Source of the DNA: Brachymonas denitrificans
GTDB lineage: Bacteria > Pseudomonadota > Gammaproteobacteria > Burkholderiales > Burkholderiaceae_C
Assembly: GCF_907163135.1 (NCBI RefSeq)
Contig: NZ_CAJQUA010000001.1
Span: 2,641,001 to 2,705,000 of the forward strand
Direction: 5' to 3'
DNA length: 64,000 nt
Positions within the stretch are counted from its first letter, which is position 1; every line of letters starts with the position of its first letter. Shown in pieces: positions 28,429 through 37,256 of this stretch. Under the pieces are notes generated by a model. That model searched no databases. It had not been told where the DNA came from and saw only the letters and a list, made by a program, of their open reading frames with translations. The position numbers were made by a program, and so were the translations under genes.

Positions 28429-29583
28429 ATGAATGCAAATATAGTGAAGACCATATGTCTGGTGGGAAACTTTTCTTCGACAATGATAAATTTTCGCAAA
28501 GAATTGATAATTGAACTGGTTGCAAATGGCCACAGGGTCTACTGTTTGGTCGCAGATTTTGACCAGCAAGGTATAGCTAAAATTGAGAGTTGGGGCGCTA
28601 AGCCAATCCGTCACGCACTAGACGCTAAGGGCCTAAATCCGATTAAAGACTTGAAAGCCACCTTTGATTTGGCGAAAATCTTTCGTCAAATCAACCCAGA
28701 TGTAGTCATGTCATTTTTTGTTAAGCCTGTTATTTTTGGCTCGGTTGCGGCAAAACTAGCTGGGATTTCAAGAATAGTTGGAATGATTGAGGGTTTGGGT
28801 AATTCGTTCGCAAATTTGCCTAATGGGATTTCGCGAAAAGCCATCGTAATTCAGAAAATTCAAATTTGGCTATATCGACTTTCTTTGCCTCTGCTCGATG
28901 CCATCGTTTTTCTCAATCCAGACGACAAAAGAGAGTTGCTTGAAAAACAGAAAATTAAAGTAAAATTTTCTTGTGTAATTGGTGGCATTGGTGTTGATCT
29001 CAATACGTTTAAGCACACGCCTGTAACCAATAGCGATAAACAAGTTTTCTTGTTTGTTGGGCGACTACTTAGAGAAAAAGGGATATTTGAATTTTTAGAG
29101 GCTGCAAAAATTGTTAAACAGAGTCATGCGAATGCGGAGTTTATTGTTGTAGGTGGATTCGATGATAAAAATCCTTTTGCGCCTAAGAGTGATGATCTGA
29201 AAGAATATTTTAAAAGCGATATAGTAAGATACGTAGGAGAAGTGATAAATATTACTGATTGGTTGAAAGGCTGCTCAGTTTTTGTCCTGCCCTCATATCG
29301 TGAGGGTGTGCCGCGGAGCACTCAAGAGGCAATGGCAATAGGGCGAGCCGTTATTACAACAGACGTACCGGGATGTCGTGAGACTGTTCAAGATGGCGTC
29401 AACGGATTTTTGGTGCCGCCCTTTTCTGCCGAAGCATTGGCTGAGAAGATGATTTTCCTTATTAAAAATCCAAATCTAGTACGGTCAATGGGTGAGATTA
29501 GTCGGCGAATGGCAGAGCAAAAATTTGATATAGACATAGTTAATGAAAAACTGTGTACGTTGATGTTCAATGAAGAAAAGTAG
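28429..29583 (+). CDS. Glycosyltransferase family 4 (PglA/CapM-like)
   Basis: GT-B glycosyltransferase of 384 residues. N-terminal acceptor lobe ICLVGNFSSTMINFRKELI, a KPVIFGSVAAKLAGI segment, and donor lobe with VFLFVGRLLREKGIFEF and LPSYREGVPRSTQEAMA (the E-X7-E motif near residue 290). C-terminal crossover helix RMAEQKFDI is present. AT-rich codon use like the preceding flippase; a 148-bp AT-rich gap without a gene separates them. Probably links a HexNAc or similar sugar; specificity unknown. Confidence 0.9.
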   Translation: MNANIVKTICLVGNFSSTMINFRKELIIELVANGHRVYCLVADFDQQGIAKIESWGAKPIRHALDAKGLNPIKDLKATFDLAKIFRQINPDVVMSFFVKPVIFGSVAAKLAGISRIVGMIEGLGNSFANLPNGISRKAIVIQKIQIWLYRLSLPLLDAIVFLNPDDKRELLEKQKIKVKFSCVIGGIGVDLNTFKHTPVTNSDKQVFLFVGRLLREKGIFEFLEAAKIVKQSHANAEFIVVGGFDDKNPFAPKSDDLKEYFKSDIVRYVGEVINITDWLKGCSVFVLPSYREGVPRSTQEAMAIGRAVITTDVPGCRETVQDGVNGFLVPPFSAEALAEKMIFLIKNPNLVRSMGEISRRMAEQKFDIDIVNEKLCTLMFNEEK

Positions 29584-29649
29584 CGGCATGAAATAATTGT
29601 CAATATTCAACTTTATTGCAGTTCAATAATGTTTAATATACTCAATTAA

Positions 29650-30841
29650 GGAAGGTCTGCAAAACCTCGACGTCACCCCGATAAGCGAGTTCTTATGAGC
29701 GATCATAGCGGTATGAACCAAACGACTCTGGGCTTTGAGCCACTGCACAAGAAGACGCGCAAGGAAGTGTTTCTCCAAGAGATGGAACGCGTCGTTCCCT
29801 GGGCAGAACTGGTTGCGCTGATTCAGCCGCATGCCCGCGGCGCACACCAGGCTCTGGGAGGTCGCCCGCCATTTGCCGTGCAGACCATGCTGCGCATCCA
29901 TTGCCTGCAACTGTGGTGGAACCTGAGCGATCCGGCGATGGAAGAAGAACTGCACGAGCGCCCGCTGTACCGCCGCTTCGTCGGACTGGAAGGGGCAGCC
30001 CGCATGCCCGATGAGAGCACCATCCTGCGCTTTCGCCACCTGCTGGAGAAGCATCAACTGGCCCAGCGTATCTTCGAAGTGGTCAATGCCGAACTGGCGC
30101 GTCAGGGCCTGATGCTCAGGACCGGCACGATCGTGGACGCCAGCATCATTGCGGCGCCGAGCTCGACCAAGAACAGCAAGGGCGAACGAGATCCGGAGAT
30201 GCATCAGACCAAGAAGGGCAATCAGTGGCACTTCGGGATGAAGGCGCACATTGGCGTGGATGCGGACTCGGGCCTGGTGCATACGGTCATTGGCACAGCG
30301 GCAAACGTCAGCGATGTGACACAGGCCTGTGGCCTGCTGCACGGTCAGGAACAGCATGCATGGGGTGACGCGGGCTACCAGGGCGTGGACAAGCGCGAAG
30401 AACATCTAGGCCGGCAAGTGCGCTGGAGCGTAGCGATGCGGCCGGGCAAGCGCAGGCTGCTTGACAGGAGTGATCCAGTGCAGCAGCTGCAGGAGCAGGT
30501 GCAAAGGCTCAATGCCGGCATCCGTGCGAAGGTCGAGCACCCGTTCCGGATCATCAAGCAGCAGTTTGGTTATGCCAAGGTGCGATACAGGGGCCTGACC
30601 AAGAACACAGCGCGGTTGACGATGCTGTTTGCGCTTGGAAACCTGTGGATGGCAAGGAGGGAGTTGCAGCAGGCACGAGGATGAGTGCGCCTGCGTGTGG
30701 CAAATCTTCCGCGCCGAAGGGCAAATGCCCGTTGAAAGGGCTTTGATTCGGGCAAACTGCCGTCCAAAAGCAGCACGACATGCTGCGAGACCAGTCAACC
30801 GCCGCTACGGGCACGCAAGAGTTGGGTTTTGCAGACCTTCC
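29650..30841 (+). mobile_element. IS5-family insertion sequence, copy 1 (1192 bp)
   Basis: Complete element bounded by 17-bp perfect terminal inverted repeats (GGAAGGTCTGCAAAACC and its reverse complement) and flanked by a 4-bp direct duplication TTAA (29646-29649 and 30842-30845). It carries one transposase gene, followed by about 157 bp without a gene. Inserted in the gap between the GT4 and GT2 genes, in the same orientation as copy 2. The two encoded transposases are identical. Confidence 0.95.
29695..30684 (+). CDS. IS5-family transposase (copy 1)
   Basis: DDE transposase of 329 residues, complete. N-terminal DUF772-like DNA-binding domain (RPPFAVQTMLRIHCLQLWW) and catalytic domain with Asp148 (GTIVDASII), Asp225 (WGDAGYQG) and Glu281 (KVEHPFRIIKQQFG), the IS5-type Y-(2)-R-(3)-E-(6)-K neighbourhood. 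Cuts and pastes the element via its 17-bp ends. GC-rich codon use contrasts with the AT-rich genes on both sides, showing it arrived separately. Appears intact and may be active. Confidence 0.96.
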   Translation: MSDHSGMNQTTLGFEPLHKKTRKEVFLQEMERVVPWAELVALIQPHARGAHQALGGRPPFAVQTMLRIHCLQLWWNLSDPAMEEELHERPLYRRFVGLEGAARMPDESTILRFRHLLEKHQLAQRIFEVVNAELARQGLMLRTGTIVDASIIAAPSSTKNSKGERDPEMHQTKKGNQWHFGMKAHIGVDADSGLVHTVIGTAANVSDVTQACGLLHGQEQHAWGDAGYQGVDKREEHLGRQVRWSVAMRPGKRRLLDRSDPVQQLQEQVQRLNAGIRAKVEHPFRIIKQQFGYAKVRYRGLTKNTARLTMLFALGNLWMARRELQQARG

Positions 30842-30864
30842 TTAACTTATCGGGTTTCACATTT

Positions 30865-31638
30865 ATGACGACTGATATTAATAATGATCTGGTTTCCATA
30901 ATTTGCGCCACAAATAGATTGGATGATTATGCATGCATTGCCATTGACAGCCTGCTTGGCCAAACATACCGTGATATCGAAATCATTTTGATTGCCAACG
31001 GTGAAAATTGTTTGGAGATTGCGTCCGGTCTTAAAGAAAAATATGGTAATGATTCGCGGGTTAGGGTTATATGCACAAATATACCTCAACTCGCTTTTGC
31101 CTTGAATTTAGGGGTTTCTCTTTCAGGTGGCGCTTATATTGCTCGAATGGATGCGGACGATGTTTGTGATCCTTTGAGGATCGAGAGGCAAATCGCTTAT
31201 ATGAGATCTAATGAGTTGGATATGGTGGGCTGCTCGGTGCGGCTAATTGATGAATGCGGCAACACCATCGGCTCTAGAAATGTCCCGCAAGGTGGGGAAA
31301 TAGATACGTCGTTATTGTTTGGCAATCCTTTCGTGCATCCTACCGTGATATATAAAAGAGATCTTTTTTTTAAATGTCGGGGATATAATGCTGGATTTAA
31401 CTCAGAGGATTATGATCTATGGCTAAGAATGCGGAGACTAAACGTCAAGTGGGATAATATGTCGGAGTTTTTGCTGAATTATCGCATGCACGGTGCGTCA
31501 ACTCAGAGAAGAATTCTTGGCTACGCAGAGGTGGCTGGCCTTGCTTTGAGAGAGTTCATCTTGGATAAGACTTTCGCAAATTTTCTTGCAGTAATTGCTG
31601 CAGTCGGAAAAGCGTTGATGCGTCCGTTGCGGAGCTAG
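30865..31638 (+). CDS. Glycosyltransferase family 2
   Basis: Inverting GT-A glycosyltransferase of 257 residues. VSIICATNRLDDYACIAIDSLL is the nucleotide-binding start, ARMDADDVCDP the DxD metal motif, GNPFVHPTVIYKRD the acceptor-binding stretch, and EDYDLWLRM holds the catalytic-base region. AT-rich codon use. The ATG chosen lies only 24 bp after the right end of the IS copy, with no clear ribosome site; an in-frame ATG at 30829 would start inside the IS. Its native promoter and leader are therefore displaced by the IS. Confidence 0.88.
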   Translation: MTTDINNDLVSIICATNRLDDYACIAIDSLLGQTYRDIEIILIANGENCLEIASGLKEKYGNDSRVRVICTNIPQLAFALNLGVSLSGGAYIARMDADDVCDPLRIERQIAYMRSNELDMVGCSVRLIDECGNTIGSRNVPQGGEIDTSLLFGNPFVHPTVIYKRDLFFKCRGYNAGFNSEDYDLWLRMRRLNVKWDNMSEFLLNYRMHGASTQRRILGYAEVAGLALREFILDKTFANFLAVIAAVGKALMRPLRS

Positions 31639-31641
31639 CAA

Positions 31642-32679
31642 ATGTTGTTTTATACAGTTCTTTGCTTCTTTCTGCTTCTTCCTTTTTTTCTGGGTTTTTC
31701 TAAAGCAAAGGTTAGTTTTGAATTATTGGCATTCGGGGTATCATTCATTTTCCCTGCCTTACTCTTTAAAGGCGTAGTGGGCACGGATACTTTTGCTTAT
31801 CTAGAAATTATCCAAAGAATCCGAGAAGCCGAAACGGTTGCTAGTTCACTTGGGGTGTCACCCGTTGAGCCGGGGTTCACGCTTCTAGTCAAAGTCATGA
31901 CCATCGTAGTCGAAGACAATTTATTGATATTAAATGCTTTGGCCAGCATAGTTGTCTTGATTTTTTTTATTGGCGTAATGAGATTTCACGGGCGGGCAAG
32001 ATATCTTCTTGCTGCAGTATTATTTTCACATTATTTTGTGCCGTACTCCTTCAACGTAGTTCGCGTAGGATTGGCGCTTGGTGTTGCTTTCCTTGGAGTA
32101 ACTTACTATTTGCAGTCAAAACGCATTGCTGCTGTTCTCTTGTTCGTCTTGGCGGTTAGTGTGCATGTTTCAGTTGCACTTTTTCCGGTGATTTTATATT
32201 TATTCATGAATAGGTTAAGTTTCAAGAAGTTTGCCTTTGCTTTGTTGGTTTTCATCTCTATTATTTTTATTTTCTACGGTCATATTTCAGAAAAGGTCTA
32301 TCTTTACCTTAACTCTGGTGATTTTGCGGATGCCTCGGGTGCATCTTTGATAATATTGCATTTTTGTATATTGGCTTATTGCATTTTTTTGCGACAAGAC
32401 ATTTGGAAAAATGGGCAGGCTTTTCTGTTTGTCACTTCAATTTTCCTATTTTTTGGTGTTCAATATTTTTACGCCCTCATTCGGTTCATTGATATTATCT
32501 TGCTGTCATCGACGCTTATCGCTGTGATTGATGTTAAAACCAAAAGAGATGGTCAGCTGCTTGTGGCGGATCTAATGATTTTGATTTTTGTTGTTGTCTC
32601 GACTTTCTTTGTGTTAAGAAGCATTTACTATGAGGCTGGTTTATCCGGAAGTAGCTATATTCCATACACTTCCTTTTGA
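31642..32679 (+). CDS. wzy: EpsG-family membrane protein, probable Wzy polymerase
   Basis: 345 residues with about 10 hydrophobic helices. Family hallmarks are GTDTFAYLEIIQ after the first helices, PVEPGFTLLVKV, NVVRVGLALGVAFLG and SVHVSVALFPVILYL, as in EpsG/Wzy-like polymerases that join repeat units in the periplasm. Follows the GT2 gene by 3 bp and is AT-rich like it. IS copy 2 begins 27 bp after its stop. As an O-unit polymerase is expected near wzx, this is the best candidate in the window. Confidence 0.85.
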   Translation: MLFYTVLCFFLLLPFFLGFSKAKVSFELLAFGVSFIFPALLFKGVVGTDTFAYLEIIQRIREAETVASSLGVSPVEPGFTLLVKVMTIVVEDNLLILNALASIVVLIFFIGVMRFHGRARYLLAAVLFSHYFVPYSFNVVRVGLALGVAFLGVTYYLQSKRIAAVLLFVLAVSVHVSVALFPVILYLFMNRLSFKKFAFALLVFISIIFIFYGHISEKVYLYLNSGDFADASGASLIILHFCILAYCIFLRQDIWKNGQAFLFVTSIFLFFGVQYFYALIRFIDIILLSSTLIAVIDVKTKRDGQLLVADLMILIFVVVSTFFVLRSIYYEAGLSGSSYIPYTSF

Positions 32680-32706
32680 TGGCTAGGTGAATTTATGGGA
32701 GTTTAG

Positions 32707-33898
32707 GGAAGGTCTGCAAAACCTCGACGTCACCCCGATAAGCGAGTTCTTATGAGCGATCATAGCGGTATGAACCAAACGACTCTGGGCTTTGAGCCAC
32801 TGCACAAGAAGACGCGCAAGGAAGTGTTTCTCCAAGAGATGGAACGCGTCGTTCCCTGGGCAGAACTGGTTGCGCTGATTCAGCCGCATGCCCGCGGCGC
32901 ACACCAGGCTCTGGGAGGTCGCCCGCCATTTGCCGTGCAGACCATGCTGCGCATCCATTGCCTGCAACTGTGGTGGAACCTGAGCGATCCGGCGATGGAA
33001 GAAGAACTGCACGAGCGCCCGCTGTACCGCCGCTTCGTCGGACTGGAAGGGGCAGCCCGCATGCCCGATGAGAGCACCATCCTGCGCTTTCGCCACCTGC
33101 TGGAGAAGCATCAACTGGCCCAGCGTATCTTCGAAGTGGTCAATGCCGAACTGGCGCGTCAGGGCCTGATGCTCAGGACCGGCACGATCGTGGACGCCAG
33201 CATCATTGCGGCGCCGAGCTCGACCAAGAACAGCAAGGGCGAACGAGATCCGGAGATGCATCAGACCAAGAAGGGCAATCAGTGGCACTTCGGGATGAAG
33301 GCGCACATTGGCGTGGATGCGGACTCGGGCCTGGTGCATACGGTCATTGGCACAGCGGCAAACGTCAGCGATGTGACACAGGCCTGTGGCCTGCTGCACG
33401 GTCAGGAACAGCATGCATGGGGTGACGCGGGCTACCAGGGCGTGGACAAGCGCGAAGAACATCTAGGCCGGCAAGTGCGCTGGAGCGTAGCGATGCGGCC
33501 GGGCAAGCGCAGGCTGCTTGACAGGAGTGATCCAGTGCAGCAGCTGCAGGAGCAGGTGCAAAGGCTCAATGCCGGCATCCGTGCGAAGGTCGAGCACCCG
33601 TTCCGGATCATCAAGCAGCAGTTTGGTTATGCCAAGGTGCGATACAGGGGCCTGACCAAGAACACAGCGCGGTTGACGATGCTGTTTGCGCTTGGAAACC
33701 TGTGGATGGCAAGGAGGGAGTTGCAGCAGGCACGAGGATGAGTGCGCCTGCGTGTGGCAAATCTTCCGCGCCGAAGGGCAAATGCCCGTTGAAAGGGCTT
33801 TGATTCGGGCAAACTGCCGTCCAAAAGCAGCACGACATGCTGCGAGACCAGTCAACCGCCGCTACGGGCACGCAAGAGTTGGGTTTTGCAGACCTTCC
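32707..33898 (+). mobile_element. IS5-family insertion sequence, copy 2 (1192 bp)
   Basis: Same length, ends, orientation and encoded protein as copy 1 (29650-30841). It is flanked by a different 4-bp duplication, TTAG (32703-32706 and 33899-33902). Inserted just after the EpsG-like gene. The two copies enclose 1.87 kb with the GT2 and polymerase genes. Since each copy has its own matching duplication, they look like two separate insertions rather than one composite transposon. Confidence 0.95.
32752..33741 (+). CDS. IS5-family transposase (copy 2)
   Basis: 329 residues with the same sequence as the copy at 29695-30684, including the catalytic Asp148, Asp225 and Glu281. Intact. Lack of any divergence between copies suggests recent transposition or gene conversion. 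The 249 bp that follow the element (33899-34147) are AT-rich and hold no recognisable gene. Confidence 0.96.
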   Translation: MSDHSGMNQTTLGFEPLHKKTRKEVFLQEMERVVPWAELVALIQPHARGAHQALGGRPPFAVQTMLRIHCLQLWWNLSDPAMEEELHERPLYRRFVGLEGAARMPDESTILRFRHLLEKHQLAQRIFEVVNAELARQGLMLRTGTIVDASIIAAPSSTKNSKGERDPEMHQTKKGNQWHFGMKAHIGVDADSGLVHTVIGTAANVSDVTQACGLLHGQEQHAWGDAGYQGVDKREEHLGRQVRWSVAMRPGKRRLLDRSDPVQQLQEQVQRLNAGIRAKVEHPFRIIKQQFGYAKVRYRGLTKNTARLTMLFALGNLWMARRELQQARG

Positions 33899-34147
33899 TT
33901 AGGGAGATTTGTCGCCGTTGAGTGCAACGCCTAATGGTCATTAGAGTGTCTTGAGAATCTTCCCGCCTATGGGCGTGTCTACCGTTTTTTCCGGCTTATG
34001 GGTATAGAATTTATTGTAAAATACGCTTCGTAGATTTTATTTCTTGCTTATTTCTGCATTGATGTAGTGAATTGCTGGCCCTGCTGCGTCATTCAAACAG
34101 GGGCGAGAACCTCCTTGCTGCATGAAAAGCGAATTGTTCAGGGCGGA

Positions 34148-35392
34148 CTACGTATCTTGGCTCTTCAAATTTGATGCGCTCCACAGGAAAACAAGTGCGT
34201 AAACGTACATTGTTGTTCCGCTATTGTGGGGAAGAAATGATTGGGTTAAGCCAAACGCTGCATACGCTATGGGTATCGACATGCCTGCAACACAGATCGC
34301 TCGTACTCTCATATCTGTACTGCTATTGAATCTGTATGCGAATGCAATAAAAGGTGCCGCATAAGCCAGCAACAAGATGGCTAGGCCAACTGTGCCCCGC
34401 TTTGATGCAGCATCTAGAAGTTCATTATGCGGATGGTTGAACTCTGCCTGCATCGGATCAAGGCGTTTAGCGTCAATTTCCTTTTTTTTCTCCATCATGT
34501 ATCCCAGTTGCGTCCATCCAAATAGCGGTTTTTCGCGATACAGGTTCCAACCAAATTGCCACATCTGAAAGCGTGCCCCTACTGAGGTGTTTGCAATGTT
34601 CGCGCTCGAGTAGCCTGCCACCTCTTGCTTGGCAAGCAATACTCGTTCTTTGATATGCAATTGAGGAATTTGAAGCACTGCAACGCTGCCTGCGATACTT
34701 ACAATGGCAACAACCAGTACACTGCGCCAATAGCCTGCAAACGCAAGGTAGGCCAGAAACAGGCCTGCTAACAGGATGAGCGCCAGCCACCCACCACGGG
34801 AGCCTGACAAAAAGCTCGCAAATAGCCCACTGAGGAACCCAACAAGCAGCCATCCACGCCATAGAGTTTTTTGACGGGAAGGCACCAGCCATCCGCATAA
34901 CGCCATCATCCCCAGCAGAAGCGCCAGGTTTCCAAACTGGATGGCGTTAGTGAAGCCCTGGGCCCGAAACCAGCCGGCCCGAAAAGCCTCGAGGGAGTTG
35001 AATGCCTGATAGACAGCTACCGATGCCGCTCCGATGGCGCCCACAACCAGCCCATGCCAGAGCCAGCGCGCTTGCGGCGGTCGTTTGGCCAAATAGAACA
35101 GACAGGGAAGCGTCAGCAGAATCTTGAGCGGTTTTTCGAGTGCCGATCCCCGCTCCCCACTCAGCCAGCCATCAACAAGCCAGCTAAGGGCCAGCAGCGC
35201 AAAGCTGCCATACATCCACCAGACTTCCTTGGGCAGCGATACCTTGCCCCACCACAAGCGGATGTTGACCAAGCTGACAATGATCAAGAGCGCTGGCGCA
35301 TAGCTATACCCGCTCGGAAGCACCAAGGATAATGCCGGCAGCAGAAAAAGAGCCGCGCTGCTCCAGAAATGGTCAGGCAACCGTGCCGGCAT
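34148..35392 (-). CDS. O-antigen ligase/polymerase (WaaL/Wzy family)
   Basis: Inner-membrane protein of 414 residues with about 11 helices, Wzy_C (O-antigen ligase) family. A long periplasmic loop carries FNHPHNELLDAASKRGTVGL, with the conserved H-N-x-x-L signature, and SGSRGGWLAL lies before it with the conserved Arg. Either ligates finished chains to lipid A-core or another acceptor, or polymerises. A separate polymerase candidate is present, so ligase is favoured. It overlaps the end of the Wzz-like gene upstream by 20 bp, so they form one operon of opposite strand to the serotype genes. Confidence 0.88.
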   Translation of the reverse strand: MPARLPDHFWSSAALFLLPALSLVLPSGYSYAPALLIIVSLVNIRLWWGKVSLPKEVWWMYGSFALLALSWLVDGWLSGERGSALEKPLKILLTLPCLFYLAKRPPQARWLWHGLVVGAIGAASVAVYQAFNSLEAFRAGWFRAQGFTNAIQFGNLALLLGMMALCGWLVPSRQKTLWRGWLLVGFLSGLFASFLSGSRGGWLALILLAGLFLAYLAFAGYWRSVLVVAIVSIAGSVAVLQIPQLHIKERVLLAKQEVAGYSSANIANTSVGARFQMWQFGWNLYREKPLFGWTQLGYMMEKKKEIDAKRLDPMQAEFNHPHNELLDAASKRGTVGLAILLLAYAAPFIAFAYRFNSSTDMRVRAICVAGMSIPIAYAAFGLTQSFLPHNSGTTMYVYALVFLWSASNLKSQDT

Positions 35393-36044
35393 TATTCACC
35401 TTTAGAGCTGTCCTATCTCTGTACGTCCGCCAAGCAGGTAGCACAAAGCCAAGCAACGCACCCAGCGTAGCTCCCAGTGCGATCCCGCCAGTCAAGAGAA
35501 GCGGTTTGTTGGGCGATACCGGACCACCAAGGGCCGCGGGCTCGATAAGGCCCGTGGCGTTCTGGCTCACAGCCTGCCTGTGCCCCTCTTTCGTTACACG
35601 TTCCACGGCTTTCTCGATCAGGGGCTTGTGGCGCTCGGATAACAGATCGGCCGTCGTGTTCACTGTGTCGAAAACGCCGGGGTGAGTTTTCTGCAGTTGC
35701 CTGGCTACGTCCTGTTGGAAACCCTTGCTCTGCATGCGCGCGATAGCTTCGGGGACTGTTTCGGCCAATATCGTCACGCCGACAGGGGTGCCCGGCATTG
35801 CGGAAGTCGTGCCCGGCTTGAGGCCCACGGTAACATCAACAGGCGCAAGTCGCATAATGCCGCTTGCCTCATACTGGGGAGTAATCAGTTGGCACAACGC
35901 CAGTCCTATACCACCTCCCAATACAGCGCCTACAGTCCACCAGCGCCAGCGGCGCAGGAATTGGTCCAGCAAGTGCATTAGATCGATCTCGTCGCTGAAG
36001 CCAGGAGCTTGTGGGGGCTGGAAGTTGTTGGGCACTTGTGTCAT
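35373..36044 (-). CDS. Wzz-like chain-length regulator, short form
   Basis: 223 residues from the ATG at 36044. EIDLMHLLDQFLRRWRWW before TM1 (about 37-56) and PVSPNKPLLLTGG before TM2 (about 188-208) with the ending FVLPAWRTYRD are the standard Wzz frame, including the Pro-rich segment at TM2. The periplasmic part is only about 130 residues, without a long coiled coil, so it is clearly shorter than usual (often near 300 or more). Such proteins set O-chain length together with Wzy. It pairs with the longer homologue just upstream. Confidence 0.85.
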   Translation of the reverse strand: MTQVPNNFQPPQAPGFSDEIDLMHLLDQFLRRWRWWTVGAVLGGGIGLALCQLITPQYEASGIMRLAPVDVTVGLKPGTTSAMPGTPVGVTILAETVPEAIARMQSKGFQQDVARQLQKTHPGVFDTVNTTADLLSERHKPLIEKAVERVTKEGHRQAVSQNATGLIEPAALGGPVSPNKPLLLTGGIALGATLGALLGFVLPAWRTYRDRTALKVNNAGTVA

Positions 36045-36147
36045 GGAAAATTTGGCTATCGATGTAGCCCGGTATTTTGCCACTGTATTCGGCCGGGCAA
36101 TACCGCGTTCAAGAGCGTCACAAGTGCAGGCCTTTTCCGTAGGCAAG

Positions 36148-37032
36148 TCAGTCTGCGGTTGCTGCCATTTCCTTGCGCTCATGCAGAAAACTCCGCCATG
36201 CCGGCAGTCCGAACCCAAGCAAGGTGCCGATGGCGCCACCCAGTACCAAGCCCGCCAACACCAGCAACTGCTTCTTGGGAGAGACAGGGCGTTCCGAAAC
36301 TCCCACAGGCTCCACCAGTTTGGTGCTCCGCGTGGTGGGAGAGAGTCTGGAGTTTTCCAAATCCAGCAGTTTCTGGCGCAAGTCTGCAAGCGTTCCTGCT
36401 TCGCTCATGCGCGCAAGTTCCAGATAGGCTCCGTCTTTGGAGGATTGCGGCTTCAGGCTGTTTTGTACCGAGCCCTGTTGGGCTTCCAGGGCCGCCAGGT
36501 TCTTTCGGGCAAGGTCAATTCTGCGAGAGACTTGGGCCAGGCGCTCCTGCATGAGGGGTTGCTGCCGCTCCTTCAGCACTTCGAGCACGGTGGTAATCAC
36601 GGCGTGGCCCAGCGCAGGGCTGCCGGCCTGAATGGAGATGGCAAGATAGTTGCCAGCATCCTTCAGTGGTTTCAAAACGGATTTGGCGGCCAACGCCTTG
36701 ACCCAGGTCTCTTTCTGTGTTGGCGCCAGTTGACCCCGCTGGACAAGACGGTTTGCCACTTCTTCGCGGAACGCCAGGGTTTGCATGCGCACAATGGTTT
36801 CGGGTACCGTTTCAACCGGGCTGGTTACCTGAGCTACTTGTACAACCCCATTGGCTTCGAATTTTGGCGGAATGACAAATGCTGCCGCGGTGCCCAGAAC
36901 GCCCCCCGCCAATGCGCCGCCCAGCCACCAACGCCACTGCAGCAAGAATTGGTGGATCAGTTCAAGGAGATTGATTTCATCGTCTGGTGATGGAGTGGAC
37001 GGGCGCTGGTTCATGGGTGTCAATGTGTGCAT
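36148..37032 (-). CDS. wzz: Wzz-like chain-length regulator
   Basis: 294 residues from the ATG at 37032 (another ATG at 37014; no ribosome site separates them). DEINLLELIHQFLLQWRWW leads into TM1 (about 37-55), a coiled-coil periplasmic domain follows (residues 130-215), then RPVSPKKQLLVLAGLVLG with TM2 and GFGLPAWRSFLHER at the C-terminus. Related to the short Wzz-like protein next to it; the first and last segments are clearly similar, so the pair arose by duplication. Regulates modal chain length of the polysaccharide. Confidence 0.88.
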   Translation of the reverse strand: MHTLTPMNQRPSTPSPDDEINLLELIHQFLLQWRWWLGGALAGGVLGTAAAFVIPPKFEANGVVQVAQVTSPVETVPETIVRMQTLAFREEVANRLVQRGQLAPTQKETWVKALAAKSVLKPLKDAGNYLAISIQAGSPALGHAVITTVLEVLKERQQPLMQERLAQVSRRIDLARKNLAALEAQQGSVQNSLKPQSSKDGAYLELARMSEAGTLADLRQKLLDLENSRLSPTTRSTKLVEPVGVSERPVSPKKQLLVLAGLVLGGAIGTLLGFGLPAWRSFLHERKEMAATAD

Positions 37033-37256
37033 CACCGCGCAGTATGACCCCGAAATCTGGGGGGAGTGTGACGCCCATGCAAGTTTTTGATACCCTCTGT
37101 GAACCTTGCCTCATTTTGTAAAAATACATGAAAATCAAAGGTTTGGAAGAAAGTTTGGTCGGTGCTCGTTTCCGCGTATAAAGGTGTTATGGCGCTGCGT
37201 TGATCCATCGGCTGCTTCATAATGGCATGCATGATTGAATTGCAAGGAGGGCACCT

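Noticed and set aside
29623..30405. Minus-strand open frame inside the IS (repeated in copy 2)
   Set aside because: Antisense to the transposase, without start signals or known motifs; identical in both copies only because the element is.
29650..33898. Composite transposon carrying GT2 and wzy
   Set aside because: Outer flanks do not match (TTAA on the left, TTAG on the right) and each copy has its own matching pair, so two single insertions explain the data better.
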